From Myxococcales bacterium (lineage in GTDB: Bacteria; Myxococcota; Myxococcia; Myxococcales; Myxococcaceae), in assembly GCA_020846875.1 (NCBI GenBank), contig JADLDB010000179.1, positions 62,001 to 126,000 of the forward strand: a stretch of 64,000 bases of DNA. Direction: 5' to 3'. A program made the position numbers and the translations under genes. The notes below the pieces were generated by a model. That model made no database searches, was not told the DNA's origin, and was given only the letters and a program-made list of their open reading frames with translations. Positions 18,844 to 28,023 of this stretch are shown here, one piece after another. The first letter of the stretch is position 1. The number at the start of each line of letters is the position of its first letter.

Positions 18844-21800
18844 TCAGCCCCCCTCACTATGAACCTCTTCCCCGATGGGGGAAGGAGAGGAACGGGGCTC
18901 GAGCAGCTTCGGGTTGGCGGCGAGGTGACCGGCCAGGGCGAGGAGCAGCTCCGCCTCGTGCGCGTCGGTGAGGTGGTGAAGCGCGCGGTTGACGGCTCCG
19001 TACACGGCCGCCACCAGCGTGAAGAGGCGCTCCGGCCGGCTGCGGTACTCCACCAGCGCCCGCCGCACCGCCTCGTCGTCGGGGTCGAGCAGCGCCAGCT
19101 TGCGCTTCGCGTCGTAGCGCAGCGGCGTCTTCCCGCCGGCGCGCGAGAGGCGCACGTCGTCCAGTTCGTCCGGTGTCAGGCGTCCCAGCGCCCCGGCCCG
19201 CAGCAGCCGCACCTCGCGCCGCAGCCGCTCGAGGCCCGCCCACTCCGGCGTGTCCTTCGGGGGGTCCGCCTCGGCCCGGCGCGCGCGCCACTCGGACAGG
19301 TCCTCGATGCGCTCCACCTGTCCGTCACCCAGCGCGCGGGCCAGCGCCTCCAGCCAGGGCTCGTAGAGCGCGTCCGCCTCCAGCACGAAGGCCTCGCCCA
19401 CGTCGGGCGCGAGCAGCCGGCGCTTGAGCACCGCCACCTTCCCGCGCCTCAGCACCTCGTCGGCCACGGCGCGCAGGGACACCGCCCGCCCCTCGACGGT
19501 GTGGAAGAGGGGTGCCCGGGAGAGGGACGCGGCCACGCCGGTGAGGCGATCCAGGTGGGCGGCGCTCTTCACGCCCTGCTCCCGCAGGAACTCCAGCGCC
19601 CGCTGCCGGGCCACGCCGCGGTGCGCCGGGGGCAACGCGCCCGCCTGCTTCGCCAACTCACCGAAGACGGACTCCAGCGCCTGCCGAATGGCCGTCACCT
19701 GCGCCGGGGTGGGGCGCGCCTCCGTCCACTCGGCGTTGACGGGCAGGCCCTCCACGTCCAGCAGCGCGGCCACCGAGGACGGCCCGCCCACCTCCACCGC
19801 GCCCACCTCCACGCCCTCGCGCGCCAGCCGCACTTCCCATGCCCCCTCGGCCAGCGGCAAGGCCACCTGTCCCTTGAGCCCCGGCGCCTGCACGTCCACC
19901 CGCAGCAGCGCCTGGCCCGCCCACGTCAGGGAAGCCAGCCGCCGCGCTCGACGCGAGGCCTCCAGCGCCTGCGCGCGCGTGAGGTCCTCCGTCACGTCCT
20001 CGGAGGTGAGGCCCGCCGCCAGGAGCGCCTCCAGGTTGTCGCGCGAGGCGGCCAGCACCAGGGCGCCCGCCGGCGGCTTCCCCGTCGCGGCCACCGCCAC
20101 CCGCCGGCTGCGGGAGTGCTCCGCCAACACCTCGCCCAGCGTGGCCGGCGCCCCGTCGAGGCGCGCGAAGAGGGGCAGCCCCGGCAGCGCCGCGGCCACA
20201 GGCCCCACGTCGCGCCTCCACCGCAGCGCCGCCAGCGCCCAGGGCCGCCAGCCTGCGCTGCCCAGCCCCCGGGTGAGGCGCCGGGCCAGCAGCACCTCCA
20301 GCGCCCGGTCCACCTCGGCCAGCACGTCGCGGAAGGCCTGGTTGCGCACCGCCTTCGTCCAGTCGGCGTTGGGCCGCAGCGCGTCGCAGTTGATTTCCGC
20401 CAGGCCGCCCACGGGATGGTCCGCCCAGTAGTGCTCGAGGGGCGTCATCTCGTGCAGCAACTGCACGTCCAGCCGGCCGAGCGGCTCGTCGGACAGCACC
20501 ACCTCGCCCTGCACCGCGCCTCCGGCGACGGCTTCCCTCCAGGGGCTGTCAGACGCGACGCGCAGGCCTTCCTGCTTGCGACGCCCGCGCACCGTGTCCG
20601 CGTGCTCCAGCTGTGGCGTCACGTCCACCAGGGGCAGGGACAGCGCCCTGGCCAGCGCCAACTCCCCCTCGCGCGGGCGCCACACCTTCGTCCCCTCGTC
20701 GAGCAGCGCGCCCTTCCGTTCGGCGTACGGCACCCGTGCCTTCTTCTTCGCCTTCTTGCCCGAGGAGGCCGGCAGCAGGTCAGCCAGGGAGAGCGGCGTG
20801 CCCGCCGTCGTCTCCAGCAAGGCGCACCTCGCCAGCCGGTGCTGCTTCTTCCGGCCCGCCACCCAGAAGAGGAGCGCCACCGCCTCGGCCTGGGCGTGCC
20901 ACCGCGCCTCGACGTCCAGGCTGTCCCAGCGCGCCGCCACCTCGTCGGCCAGCTCCTCTCCCACCCGCAGCACCTCGGAGACGAGCGCGTCGTACACCGC
21001 GTCCTGCACCACGCCGCCGTGCCCGGCCTGCGGCGTGAGGAGCTCGCAGTTGACGGCCGCGGCCAGGGGCGAGGGCAGCGCGCCCTGGAGCGCGCAGAGG
21101 GGTTTCCTCTCGGTGAACAGCTCGAGTCTCCCCTGGAGGCCGGCGGAGAGGACGACTTCTCCCGAGAGGGAGGCCGTCGCCAGCTTGCGGCGCCAGGCAA
21201 AGCTCCCCGGAAGGCTCACCTCCTCGACGGCGGCCAGCTTCGCCCGGCGGGCCCTCGCCTCCACCTCGGCGCGCAGCGCAGAGGCCACGTTGCGCACCGC
21301 GCGGAAGCGCACCAGCGCGGCGCGCACGTCGGAGTCCGAGGCCGCCACCACCGGCGTCTGGTCGGGCAGCGCGCCCTTGACGTCTTCGTCGGTGAAGCAC
21401 ACGGCGTCCCGCGCCTCGAGGATGTCCACGGAGGCCCACCCGCCGTCACTCAAGGGCCAGCCCGCCCAGGCGCGCAGGCGCGAGGCCAGGGCTTCGGGCG
21501 CGCCCACCTCCCCGCGGCTGGCCAGGGCGAGGAAGAGGACGCGGCGGAAGTCGGGCTCGGCGGCGCGCCGGAGCGCCTCGTCCAGCAGCGCGCACTCCGC
21601 CGCCAGCAGGGCCTCGCCCAGGCGGGTGCGCACCTCGGCCGGGAGAAAGGTGGCGCCGGGCTCGACGCCGTCGACGTGCGCGAAGGCCACCGACGGCAGC
21701 CGCGACGGCAGCGTCTCCACCAGCAACTGTCGGCCCTCCACCAGCACCTCCACGCGGCAGGTGCGGGAGGTGCCCTGGACGCCGTAGTGGAGCCGCACGC

Positions 21801-24399
21801 CTTCGGCCGCCCCCGGCGCCTGCGGCTCGGCCCCCGCGGGCAGCCGCCCGTCGTGCACGGGGCGGGCGAGGAAGCGCCGGCGGGCTTCGAAGCGATTCAA
21901 GTCCGGCTCCGCGTCCTCCGCCTTGAGGCCGGTGAGGTGAGAGAGCAGCTCCGCGCCCTGACCGTCCGCCAGCACCACCAGCAGGTTCGCCGGCACGCGC
22001 GCGAGGCCCTGTCCCAGCACCCGCAGGTGGCCTGCCGCCGCCACCTCTCGGCGCAGTTGCTCCACGGTGCACGCGCCGGCGGAGGTGGCAAAGCGCAGGG
22101 CCACCTCCACCGCCCGGCCCGCACCGGAGGTGGCCGGCGAGGCGGACAGCGCGTCCTTCGCCCAGCGCGCGAGGTAGTCCCGGCCGGCAGGAGGCACCGC
22201 ACTCCAGTCACCGAAGCGCTGCACCACCGCCTGGGCCAGCGCGCCTTCTTGCGCCCGCACCACCGCCACCACCCGCGTGAAGGCCCCGTCCCGCACCGCC
22301 TTTTCCCAGCGCTCGTCGGGCTTCAACTCCGGGCAGTCCGCCGCGGCGCGCAACTGCGGCAGGGTGGACGGCACCAGCGCCCCGTCGAGGCGGAAGCCGT
22401 CGCGGTACAGGGCGATGAGGCGCTGCGGGCCGGACGGCGCCGCGAGGCCCACCTCCCCCGTCACGCTCCCCTCTGAGAAGGGCACCACCACCAGGCACCC
22501 GTCCAGGCGCGCCTTCTCCTTCTCGCGGAGGCGCCGGCGCACCTCGCGCTCGTGCAGGAGCCGCCCCGCGACGTCCTCCAGGGGCGCGGGGCCCAGGGCC
22601 TTGAGGAGCGCGTGCTCGTCCTGCGACAACTGCAGCACCGGCTCGCCGCTCAGCAGGGGCCAGGTGAAGGACTCGGTGACGTAGCGCCACGGTCGCACCT
22701 TCTCCAGGCGCTCCAGTGACAGGCGCTCCTCTCCCCCCACGGTGCGGAAGAGGGGCGCGCGCCGGAGCGCCGCCGGCAGCTCGCGCTTCTTCTCCCGTCC
22801 CAGGCGCACCAGCAAGTCCCTCGCGTGGGCCAGCACCCCCTCGGACAGCGGCCCCTTCCCGGACACCTCGCGGAGGATGGCGTCCTCCGCCGCCTCGGCC
22901 ACCGCGCGGGTGACGAAGCTGAACAGCTTCTTGCTGGGCACGTCCTGCCAGGACTGCTTCGGCAGCTCCTTCTTCAGGTTGACGACGGCGCGCAGGCGAA
23001 GGGGCGCCAGCGACGGCACGTCGCCCTGCTGCAGGAAGCGGCCCGCGCACAGCAGCCGCACGAAGGCGCCCCAGGCGCGGTGGTGCAGCGCCACCTCGCC
23101 GTCCACCTGCGGCGTGTCCAGCCTCACCCGCGCGAAGACGTCTTCGTCCGGGGCCAGGGCCGCCTCCTCCTGCGGCTCAGCCAGCCAGGCCTTGCGATTC
23201 TCCGCCGCGCGCCGGTTGCGCTGCACCTGCTCGGCCACGTCCACCTGCCGGGCCTCGGGCAGCAGCTTCGTCCACGCCTGCGGGTGCAGCACGGTGGGCC
23301 GCGGGTAGCTGCCTTCGGGGTAGAGGGAGTGCGCCACGTGCAGCGGCCTGCCGGCCTTCACCTCGGCCTTCACCTCCGCCACCGAGAAGCGCTCCCCTGA
23401 GGGGCCGGGGAGGACGGGCGCCTCCTCGAGAATGGCGCGGGCCTCCTGCGACGTCTCCTCGGACAGCAGGCGGGCCACGAAGTCCTCGCGCAGGGCGTCG
23501 TCGGGTACGTCCTTGAGGCGCTGCACCTGCCGGGACAGGGCGTCGAGCGACAGTTGCTCCAGGGCGGCCCGCGCGGCCTTGAGGCCCTCGTCGCTGTCCA
23601 CCACGTCGCTGCCCGAGGCGTTGGTGCGGAAGCCGTCGCCGCGGAGCCACGCCTGCAGTTGGAGCCCCGGAAGAATGGTGAAGCGCGTCGCCACCGCCAC
23701 CCCCAGCACGTCCAGCGTCAGCTCGGTGACGTCGGGCTGCGCCTCGGGCACCACCGCCGTCACCTCGACGCCGGCCGCCGTGCGCTGCTGGCGCTGGCCA
23801 GGGGTGGCCTCCTCCAGCCAACGGGGTGGGGCCACCTTCCGGCCGTTGAGCTGCAGCGTCCCGTCGAAGCGCCCGCACCTGGCGCGAATCGCCGCCGCCT
23901 CGGGCGCGCCCCGCAGCACCGCCGCCGCCACCCGCCAGCCGAGGGCCTTGCGCAGCGCCAGGTGCGTGCCGGTGCGCTTGGGACAGGGCGCCACCTCCAC
24001 CTCGCCGCCGGCCAGCAGGGTGACGCGCAGCTCGTCGCTCTCCACCACCAGGCGCTTCGCAGGCACGCCCAGCGCGCCGGCCACCCCCAGGCCCAACAGC
24101 CGCGCCCGCCGCGTCTCGGGGGTGACGCCGGCCACCAGCCCCTGGGACAGGAGGTCCTTCATCACCTCCGCCGGGAAGGGCCGGCCGTCGAACGTCACCT
24201 CCACGTCGTCGGCGTCGGTGCGCACGTCCAGCCGCTTCGCGCCGGACAGCGCGGCGGCGCGCAGCACCTCCAGCACCCAGTGCGAGGGCTCCGCGAAGCG
24301 GTGGTCCTTGAGGCGCTCCAGCGCGCGCTTGCCGTCGATGCGGAAGCGCCCTTCAGCCACCTTCTCGGCGGCGCCGCGCAGCTCGTGCTCGAGGCTCAT
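18844..24399 (-). CDS. Giant repeat protein with degenerate HSP90/GHKL-like N-terminus
   Basis: This 1851-residue protein has no signal peptide or membrane segment. Residues ~35-150 follow the layout of a GHKL/HSP90 ATPase domain: a helix SHWVLEVLRAAALSGAKRLDV, a strand with DVEVTFDGRPF, LLGLGVAGALGV and RTGTHLALRKAL. The Asn and Asp of the N-box are Ala48 and Leu51, so ATP turnover is unlikely. From about residue 430 to 1700 six similar modules recur every ~214 residues. Each starts with a GEV-L strand and then xxLxPxxxWxxAVxxxAF; several are preceded by an APLFxTxxGxxxSL unit. It lies 122 bp after the HSP90-like ATPase gene. The start is the ATG with GGAGG upstream; an in-frame GTG 12 codons earlier is possible. 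Confidence 0.8.
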   Translation of the reverse strand: MSLEHELRGAAEKVAEGRFRIDGKRALERLKDHRFAEPSHWVLEVLRAAALSGAKRLDVRTDADDVEVTFDGRPFPAEVMKDLLSQGLVAGVTPETRRARLLGLGVAGALGVPAKRLVVESDELRVTLLAGGEVEVAPCPKRTGTHLALRKALGWRVAAAVLRGAPEAAAIRARCGRFDGTLQLNGRKVAPPRWLEEATPGQRQQRTAAGVEVTAVVPEAQPDVTELTLDVLGVAVATRFTILPGLQLQAWLRGDGFRTNASGSDVVDSDEGLKAARAALEQLSLDALSRQVQRLKDVPDDALREDFVARLLSEETSQEARAILEEAPVLPGPSGERFSVAEVKAEVKAGRPLHVAHSLYPEGSYPRPTVLHPQAWTKLLPEARQVDVAEQVQRNRRAAENRKAWLAEPQEEAALAPDEDVFARVRLDTPQVDGEVALHHRAWGAFVRLLCAGRFLQQGDVPSLAPLRLRAVVNLKKELPKQSWQDVPSKKLFSFVTRAVAEAAEDAILREVSGKGPLSEGVLAHARDLLVRLGREKKRELPAALRRAPLFRTVGGEERLSLERLEKVRPWRYVTESFTWPLLSGEPVLQLSQDEHALLKALGPAPLEDVAGRLLHEREVRRRLREKEKARLDGCLVVVPFSEGSVTGEVGLAAPSGPQRLIALYRDGFRLDGALVPSTLPQLRAAADCPELKPDERWEKAVRDGAFTRVVAVVRAQEGALAQAVVQRFGDWSAVPPAGRDYLARWAKDALSASPATSGAGRAVEVALRFATSAGACTVEQLRREVAAAGHLRVLGQGLARVPANLLVVLADGQGAELLSHLTGLKAEDAEPDLNRFEARRRFLARPVHDGRLPAGAEPQAPGAAEGVRLHYGVQGTSRTCRVEVLVEGRQLLVETLPSRLPSVAFAHVDGVEPGATFLPAEVRTRLGEALLAAECALLDEALRRAAEPDFRRVLFLALASRGEVGAPEALASRLRAWAGWPLSDGGWASVDILEARDAVCFTDEDVKGALPDQTPVVAASDSDVRAALVRFRAVRNVASALRAEVEARARRAKLAAVEEVSLPGSFAWRRKLATASLSGEVVLSAGLQGRLELFTERKPLCALQGALPSPLAAAVNCELLTPQAGHGGVVQDAVYDALVSEVLRVGEELADEVAARWDSLDVEARWHAQAEAVALLFWVAGRKKQHRLARCALLETTAGTPLSLADLLPASSGKKAKKKARVPYAERKGALLDEGTKVWRPREGELALARALSLPLVDVTPQLEHADTVRGRRKQEGLRVASDSPWREAVAGGAVQGEVVLSDEPLGRLDVQLLHEMTPLEHYWADHPVGGLAEINCDALRPNADWTKAVRNQAFRDVLAEVDRALEVLLARRLTRGLGSAGWRPWALAALRWRRDVGPVAAALPGLPLFARLDGAPATLGEVLAEHSRSRRVAVAATGKPPAGALVLAASRDNLEALLAAGLTSEDVTEDLTRAQALEASRRARRLASLTWAGQALLRVDVQAPGLKGQVALPLAEGAWEVRLAREGVEVGAVEVGGPSSVAALLDVEGLPVNAEWTEARPTPAQVTAIRQALESVFGELAKQAGALPPAHRGVARQRALEFLREQGVKSAAHLDRLTGVAASLSRAPLFHTVEGRAVSLRAVADEVLRRGKVAVLKRRLLAPDVGEAFVLEADALYEPWLEALARALGDGQVERIEDLSEWRARRAEADPPKDTPEWAGLERLRREVRLLRAGALGRLTPDELDDVRLSRAGGKTPLRYDAKRKLALLDPDDEAVRRALVEYRSRPERLFTLVAAVYGAVNRALHHLTDAHEAELLLALAGHLAANPKLLEPRSSPSPIGEEVHSEGG

Positions 24400-24521
24400 C
24401 GGCCGCGCCCTCCCCGTGGCCGGCGAAGGTACCACCTCCCGGGCGCCAGCCGACGTTGGTCGTCAGGGGCTTGCGGCGCTTCGAGGCCGGCGGGCTGCGC
24501 TTGCCGTCAGCAACGGGGAGC

Positions 24522-26087
24522 TCAGCGCAGGGCCCTCGTGGTGAGGGCGCGGTCCACCTCCTCGGTGAGGCCCCCGCCGGCCACCAGCACGCAGCGCGCC
24601 AGCAGCAGCGACGCCAGGCGGGGCGCGGAGTGGAACAGCGCCGCGGCGGCGGCCACCTCCGCGTGCCGGGCGTTGAGGCACAGCAGCGGCGGGCCCTTCG
24701 CGAAGACCGACGCCCGGGCCACCCCGGCGCGCACCGGCACGCCCGGAGTCTCCACCCGCGCCCAGCGCTCCTCGGCCAGCGCGCCGAAGAGCCGCGCCAC
24801 CAGCACCCCGCGCGTCGCCGCCCCGCCCAGGCGCAAGGCCTCGCCCAGGGCCTCGAGGAAGACGGCGGGGGCGGCGCTGCCCGGCGGTTCGGCGAAGGTG
24901 AAGACGTCGTCGGCGAGGACGACGGACTTCGCCGAGAAGGCGAGCGCCAGCGCGTTGGCCAGGGCTTCGCCTGGGGTGGCCTCCAGCACCAGGACGCCGG
25001 CGGACGAGAGGCGCTGCGTCACCGCCGTGGCGGAGGGAGAGACGAGGAGGGCGCTTTCCTTCGCCACCACCCGGGCCACGTCCTTGAAAGGCGCCGCGCC
25101 CCCGCCGGCCAGCCGGTACCACAGGCGGGAGGCGTCCGCTTCGGCGCGTGCGTAGTGAAAGAGGAGCTGCCAGTCGGCGGCGCCGTCGGGGCGGAGCGCG
25201 GCCTTGCGGCTCTCCTCGGGCAGCGCCTGCTTCAAGGGGCCCTGCACCAGCACGGCGGCGAGGCCCTGCACCTTGGCGAAGTGCCTGTCCCGCCGCACGT
25301 TGTCGCGGGTGAGGGTGTGCTCCAGGTAGCGGCTCACCACCCGCACCGTCACGCGGGGCACCAGCGGCTCCTGCGTCTCCAGCAGGGTGAGGCCCCGGTT
25401 GTAGAAGCCCGTCCACGGGGGCTCGGTGCGGGCGGGCCCGGCGACGACGTGCGTGCCTTCCTCCCGGTGCTCCACCTGGAAGGGCGCGTCCACCGACACC
25501 TCTTCACGCACTGGCGAGGGTGAAGGCGCGGCGCTGCCGTCGGCGGGGCCCGCGGTGAAGGCCACGTCTGCCTCGGAGTAGCGGCACCACTTCTTCACCG
25601 CGGCGAGGCTCTGGCGGACGAAGTCGTCGTACTCCGCGGCGGTGGCGTGCTTGTGGAGGGTGACGCGGGTGCCTTCCAGCGGCTCGGGAGAGGCGAGCAA
25701 TTCCCAGCTTCGGTCCTGCTTGAAGAGGACGCGCCAGGACTCGCCGTCGCGGCCGGTGTCCACCACCACCGCGTCGGGCCGGCAGGCGAAGACGCTGACG
25801 AAGCCGATGCCGAACTTCCCAATCTTGGTGAGGTCGTTTTCCTTGGTGCTGCGGAACTTCGTCACCAGGTAGTTCTCGATGAGGTTCCGGTTCATCCCTT
25901 CGCCCCAGTCGGCGACGGCCGCGGTGAGCAGGCCCCTGTCCTTCCCGGGGCGAAACGCCAGCGCCACCTCGATGCGCGAGGAGCCCGCGTCGATGCTGTT
26001 CTGAATCAGCTCCCGGTAGAAGGCGAAGGGGTCCGTGAACTGGTGGACGAGGTCTTCGACGACGTCCTCGGCCTGGGGCGCGCTCAT
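24522..26087 (-). CDS. HSP90-like GHKL ATPase
   Basis: This 521-residue cytoplasmic protein has a complete ATP-binding Bergerat fold: N-box FYRELIQNSIDAGSSRIEV (Glu26, Asn30, Asp33), G1 box VADWGEGM (60-65), the lid region FRSTKENDLTKIGKFGIGF (G2, Gly90-Gly95) and a GTRVTL motif near 155. The segment VVSRYLEHTLTRDNVRRDRHF after residue 260 resembles the middle region of HSP90 proteins. At 521 residues it is shorter than HtpG (about 620). The rest (~320-521) is helical and Ala/Leu-rich without known motifs. It precedes the giant repeat protein on the same strand, so the two probably work together. The ATG before SAPQAEDVV is chosen; the open frame upstream is Arg/Pro-rich. Confidence 0.85.
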   Translation of the reverse strand: MSAPQAEDVVEDLVHQFTDPFAFYRELIQNSIDAGSSRIEVALAFRPGKDRGLLTAAVADWGEGMNRNLIENYLVTKFRSTKENDLTKIGKFGIGFVSVFACRPDAVVVDTGRDGESWRVLFKQDRSWELLASPEPLEGTRVTLHKHATAAEYDDFVRQSLAAVKKWCRYSEADVAFTAGPADGSAAPSPSPVREEVSVDAPFQVEHREEGTHVVAGPARTEPPWTGFYNRGLTLLETQEPLVPRVTVRVVSRYLEHTLTRDNVRRDRHFAKVQGLAAVLVQGPLKQALPEESRKAALRPDGAADWQLLFHYARAEADASRLWYRLAGGGAAPFKDVARVVAKESALLVSPSATAVTQRLSSAGVLVLEATPGEALANALALAFSAKSVVLADDVFTFAEPPGSAAPAVFLEALGEALRLGGAATRGVLVARLFGALAEERWARVETPGVPVRAGVARASVFAKGPPLLCLNARHAEVAAAAALFHSAPRLASLLLARCVLVAGGGLTEEVDRALTTRALR

Positions 26088-26385
26088 CGGCCTGTCCTCA
26101 CGCCCCGCAGGCCTCGTCGAAGGACGGCGCGCTGAAGAGCGCGAGGACGAGGGCGCGGGCGCATGGACCATCGAGGGCATAGCCCAGCCAGAGCGGCAGC
26201 GGACACCTCTGGCAAGGCCTTGGGTTCCCCGCGGGCGCGCGAACGGGAAGTTCTCCTCCGGCCGCTGCCCAGCCTCGCGGCGGCGCAGAACATGAAGGCG
26301 CAGCGGCAGCAGGCCCCCCCAGACGCAGAAGCCGATGGAGCTGCTCCAGAAGCAGCCGGAGGCCCAGCCGCAGCAGCGCCCGTCG
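26088..26385. other. Intergenic region upstream of the HSP90-like gene
   Basis: About 300 bases between the aldehyde dehydrogenase stop and the HSP90-like start. Several frames are open but give Arg/Pro/Ala-rich translations without a ribosome-binding site. I see no gene, repeat or clear terminator here. It may hold the promoter for the HSP90-like/giant gene pair. Confidence 0.4.
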
Positions 26386-28014
26386 TCAGGCCGCGCCCGG
26401 CGTCATCACGTCGAGCGCGGCCGCCTCGGGCGACTGCACCAGCACGGGGCGGCTGAAGGCCAGCAGCGCCTCGCGCAGGGACAGCGTGCCGAAGCCGGAC
26501 TTGTCGGTGGCGGTGAAGCCGAAGGAGTCGGGCCCCCGCTGGCAGACGTCGTTGTAATTCACCCGCGCCACGAAGCGGGCGAAGGCGCGCACCAGGGGCG
26601 CCGCCGTGTCCAGCGGCCCCCACACCGCGGCCTGCTGCCCGTAGGGAGAGCGCCGCTGCCAGTCCAGCACCTCGCCGGCGTCGTCGAAGACGGCCACCGC
26701 CAGCACGGGGCCGAACTGCTCCTCGTGGAACAGGCGCATCCCTTCCTTCACCGGGTACACCACCGCCGGGCGCATCAGCGAGAAGGTGCCCTTCCCGCCG
26801 CCCTCGTTCACCACTCTGGCGCCCTTCGCCGCCGCGTCGTCGAGCAGCTCCCGCATCCACGGCAGCTTGGGCTCCTCGGGCAGGGGCGTGGCGGTGACGC
26901 CTTCGTCCCACGGCATGCCCACCTTGAGCGCCTGGGTCTTCGCCGCCAGCTTCGCCACGAAGGCGTCGGCGATGGAGCGGTGGACGAAGACGAGCTTCTC
27001 GGCGGTGCAGCGCTGCCCGTTGAAGCCCAGCGCGCCCTTCACCAGCGCGGTGGAGGCGGCGTCCAGGTCCGCGCCGGGCAGCACCGCGGCCACGTTCTTC
27101 GCGCCCAGGCCCAGCACCTTGTGCAGGGTGATGGGCACCGGGTGCGTCTTGAGAATCGCGTTGGCCGCCCCCTCGCTGCCGATGAAGGCCAGCACGTCGA
27201 TGACGGCCGACGGGTTGCCGTGCAGGTCCTTCTCCACCCCGCCCATCACCGCGGGGATGACGACGCGCCCGTCGCCCGGAAGGAGGCTCACCACGCCCCG
27301 CGGGAAGCAGTCGCGGAAGGCCTCCACCAGCACCAGGTTGGCCAGCACGCCGAAGCGAGGCGTCTTGGCCAGCACCACGTTGCCCATCAAGAGCGCCGGC
27401 ACCACCGTGGTGAGGAACTCGTTCACCGGGTAGTTGAAGGGCGCCACGCACAGCACCTTGCCCAGCGGGCGGCGGGTGGTGCGCGCGTGGTGCTTCTTCT
27501 GGCCGGCGGTCCCCGTCTGCAGCGTGAAGTCCTCGTCGTGGAGGCGCTTCAACTCCGCCAGCGTGTCGTGGATGTACTCCACGCTGCGCGTCACCTCGTC
27601 GCGCGCGGAAGGCCAGGCCTTGCCGATTTCCCACATCAACAGGGTGGCGATGTCGTCCGTCTTCGCCTCCACCGCCTTCGCGAAGCGCTCCACCGCGCGG
27701 GTGCGCTGGGAGAAGGAGGCGGCCGGCCATTCCCCCTCGCCCTGCTTCCAGGCGCGGGTGGCGGCGGCCACGGCGGCCTGCGCTTGCTCGACGGTCAGCA
27801 TCGCCTCCTCGCCCAGCAGGGTGGGCGCGAGGCCCGCGGCGGAGCGGGTGGCGAGGCGGCTGGTGACGGGGCGCGCGCTGCCCGCGGCCTCGCGGATTTC
27901 TCCGTCCACCAACCAGCGGGGCCGGTGCGCCTCGGGCTTCACCCGCACCCTCTCGGGCAGCGCGTCGGCGGTGGGGAACAGCGAGGCGAGCGCGGCGTCT
28001 TCCCAGGGGCTCAT
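26386..28014 (-). CDS. Aldehyde dehydrogenase family protein (GapN-like)
   Basis: This 542-residue NAD(P)-dependent aldehyde dehydrogenase has the cofactor-site segment VLCVAPFNYPVNEF, the catalytic Cys in GFNGQRCTAEKL (near 335) and the late motif EEQFGPVLAVAVF. NYPVNEF and GQRCTA are typical of the non-phosphorylating glyceraldehyde-3-phosphate dehydrogenase (GapN/ALDH11) branch. An N-terminal extension of about 60 residues precedes the core. Oddly, the ELGG motif holding the general-base Glu reads GLGAKN (about 303), so the usual Glu is missing. The enzyme may use another residue or have changed function. The substrate is not certain. The gene lies between the histone-fold gene and the HSP90-like gene, on the same strand. 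Confidence 0.85.
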   Translation of the reverse strand: MSPWEDAALASLFPTADALPERVRVKPEAHRPRWLVDGEIREAAGSARPVTSRLATRSAAGLAPTLLGEEAMLTVEQAQAAVAAATRAWKQGEGEWPAASFSQRTRAVERFAKAVEAKTDDIATLLMWEIGKAWPSARDEVTRSVEYIHDTLAELKRLHDEDFTLQTGTAGQKKHHARTTRRPLGKVLCVAPFNYPVNEFLTTVVPALLMGNVVLAKTPRFGVLANLVLVEAFRDCFPRGVVSLLPGDGRVVIPAVMGGVEKDLHGNPSAVIDVLAFIGSEGAANAILKTHPVPITLHKVLGLGAKNVAAVLPGADLDAASTALVKGALGFNGQRCTAEKLVFVHRSIADAFVAKLAAKTQALKVGMPWDEGVTATPLPEEPKLPWMRELLDDAAAKGARVVNEGGGKGTFSLMRPAVVYPVKEGMRLFHEEQFGPVLAVAVFDDAGEVLDWQRRSPYGQQAAVWGPLDTAAPLVRAFARFVARVNYNDVCQRGPDSFGFTATDKSGFGTLSLREALLAFSRPVLVQSPEAAALDVMTPGAA

Positions 28015-28023
28015 GTGGTGCCT

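Noticed and set aside
18757-22476. A 1239-codon open frame on the plus strand opposite the giant protein
   Set aside because: Low-complexity Arg/Gln/His translation without motifs; the minus-strand gene has repeats and normal protein composition.
26163-26456. A possible small plus-strand gene upstream of the HSP90-like gene
   Set aside because: Ala/Arg/Pro-rich, no start site signal, and it overlaps the end of the aldehyde dehydrogenase antisense.
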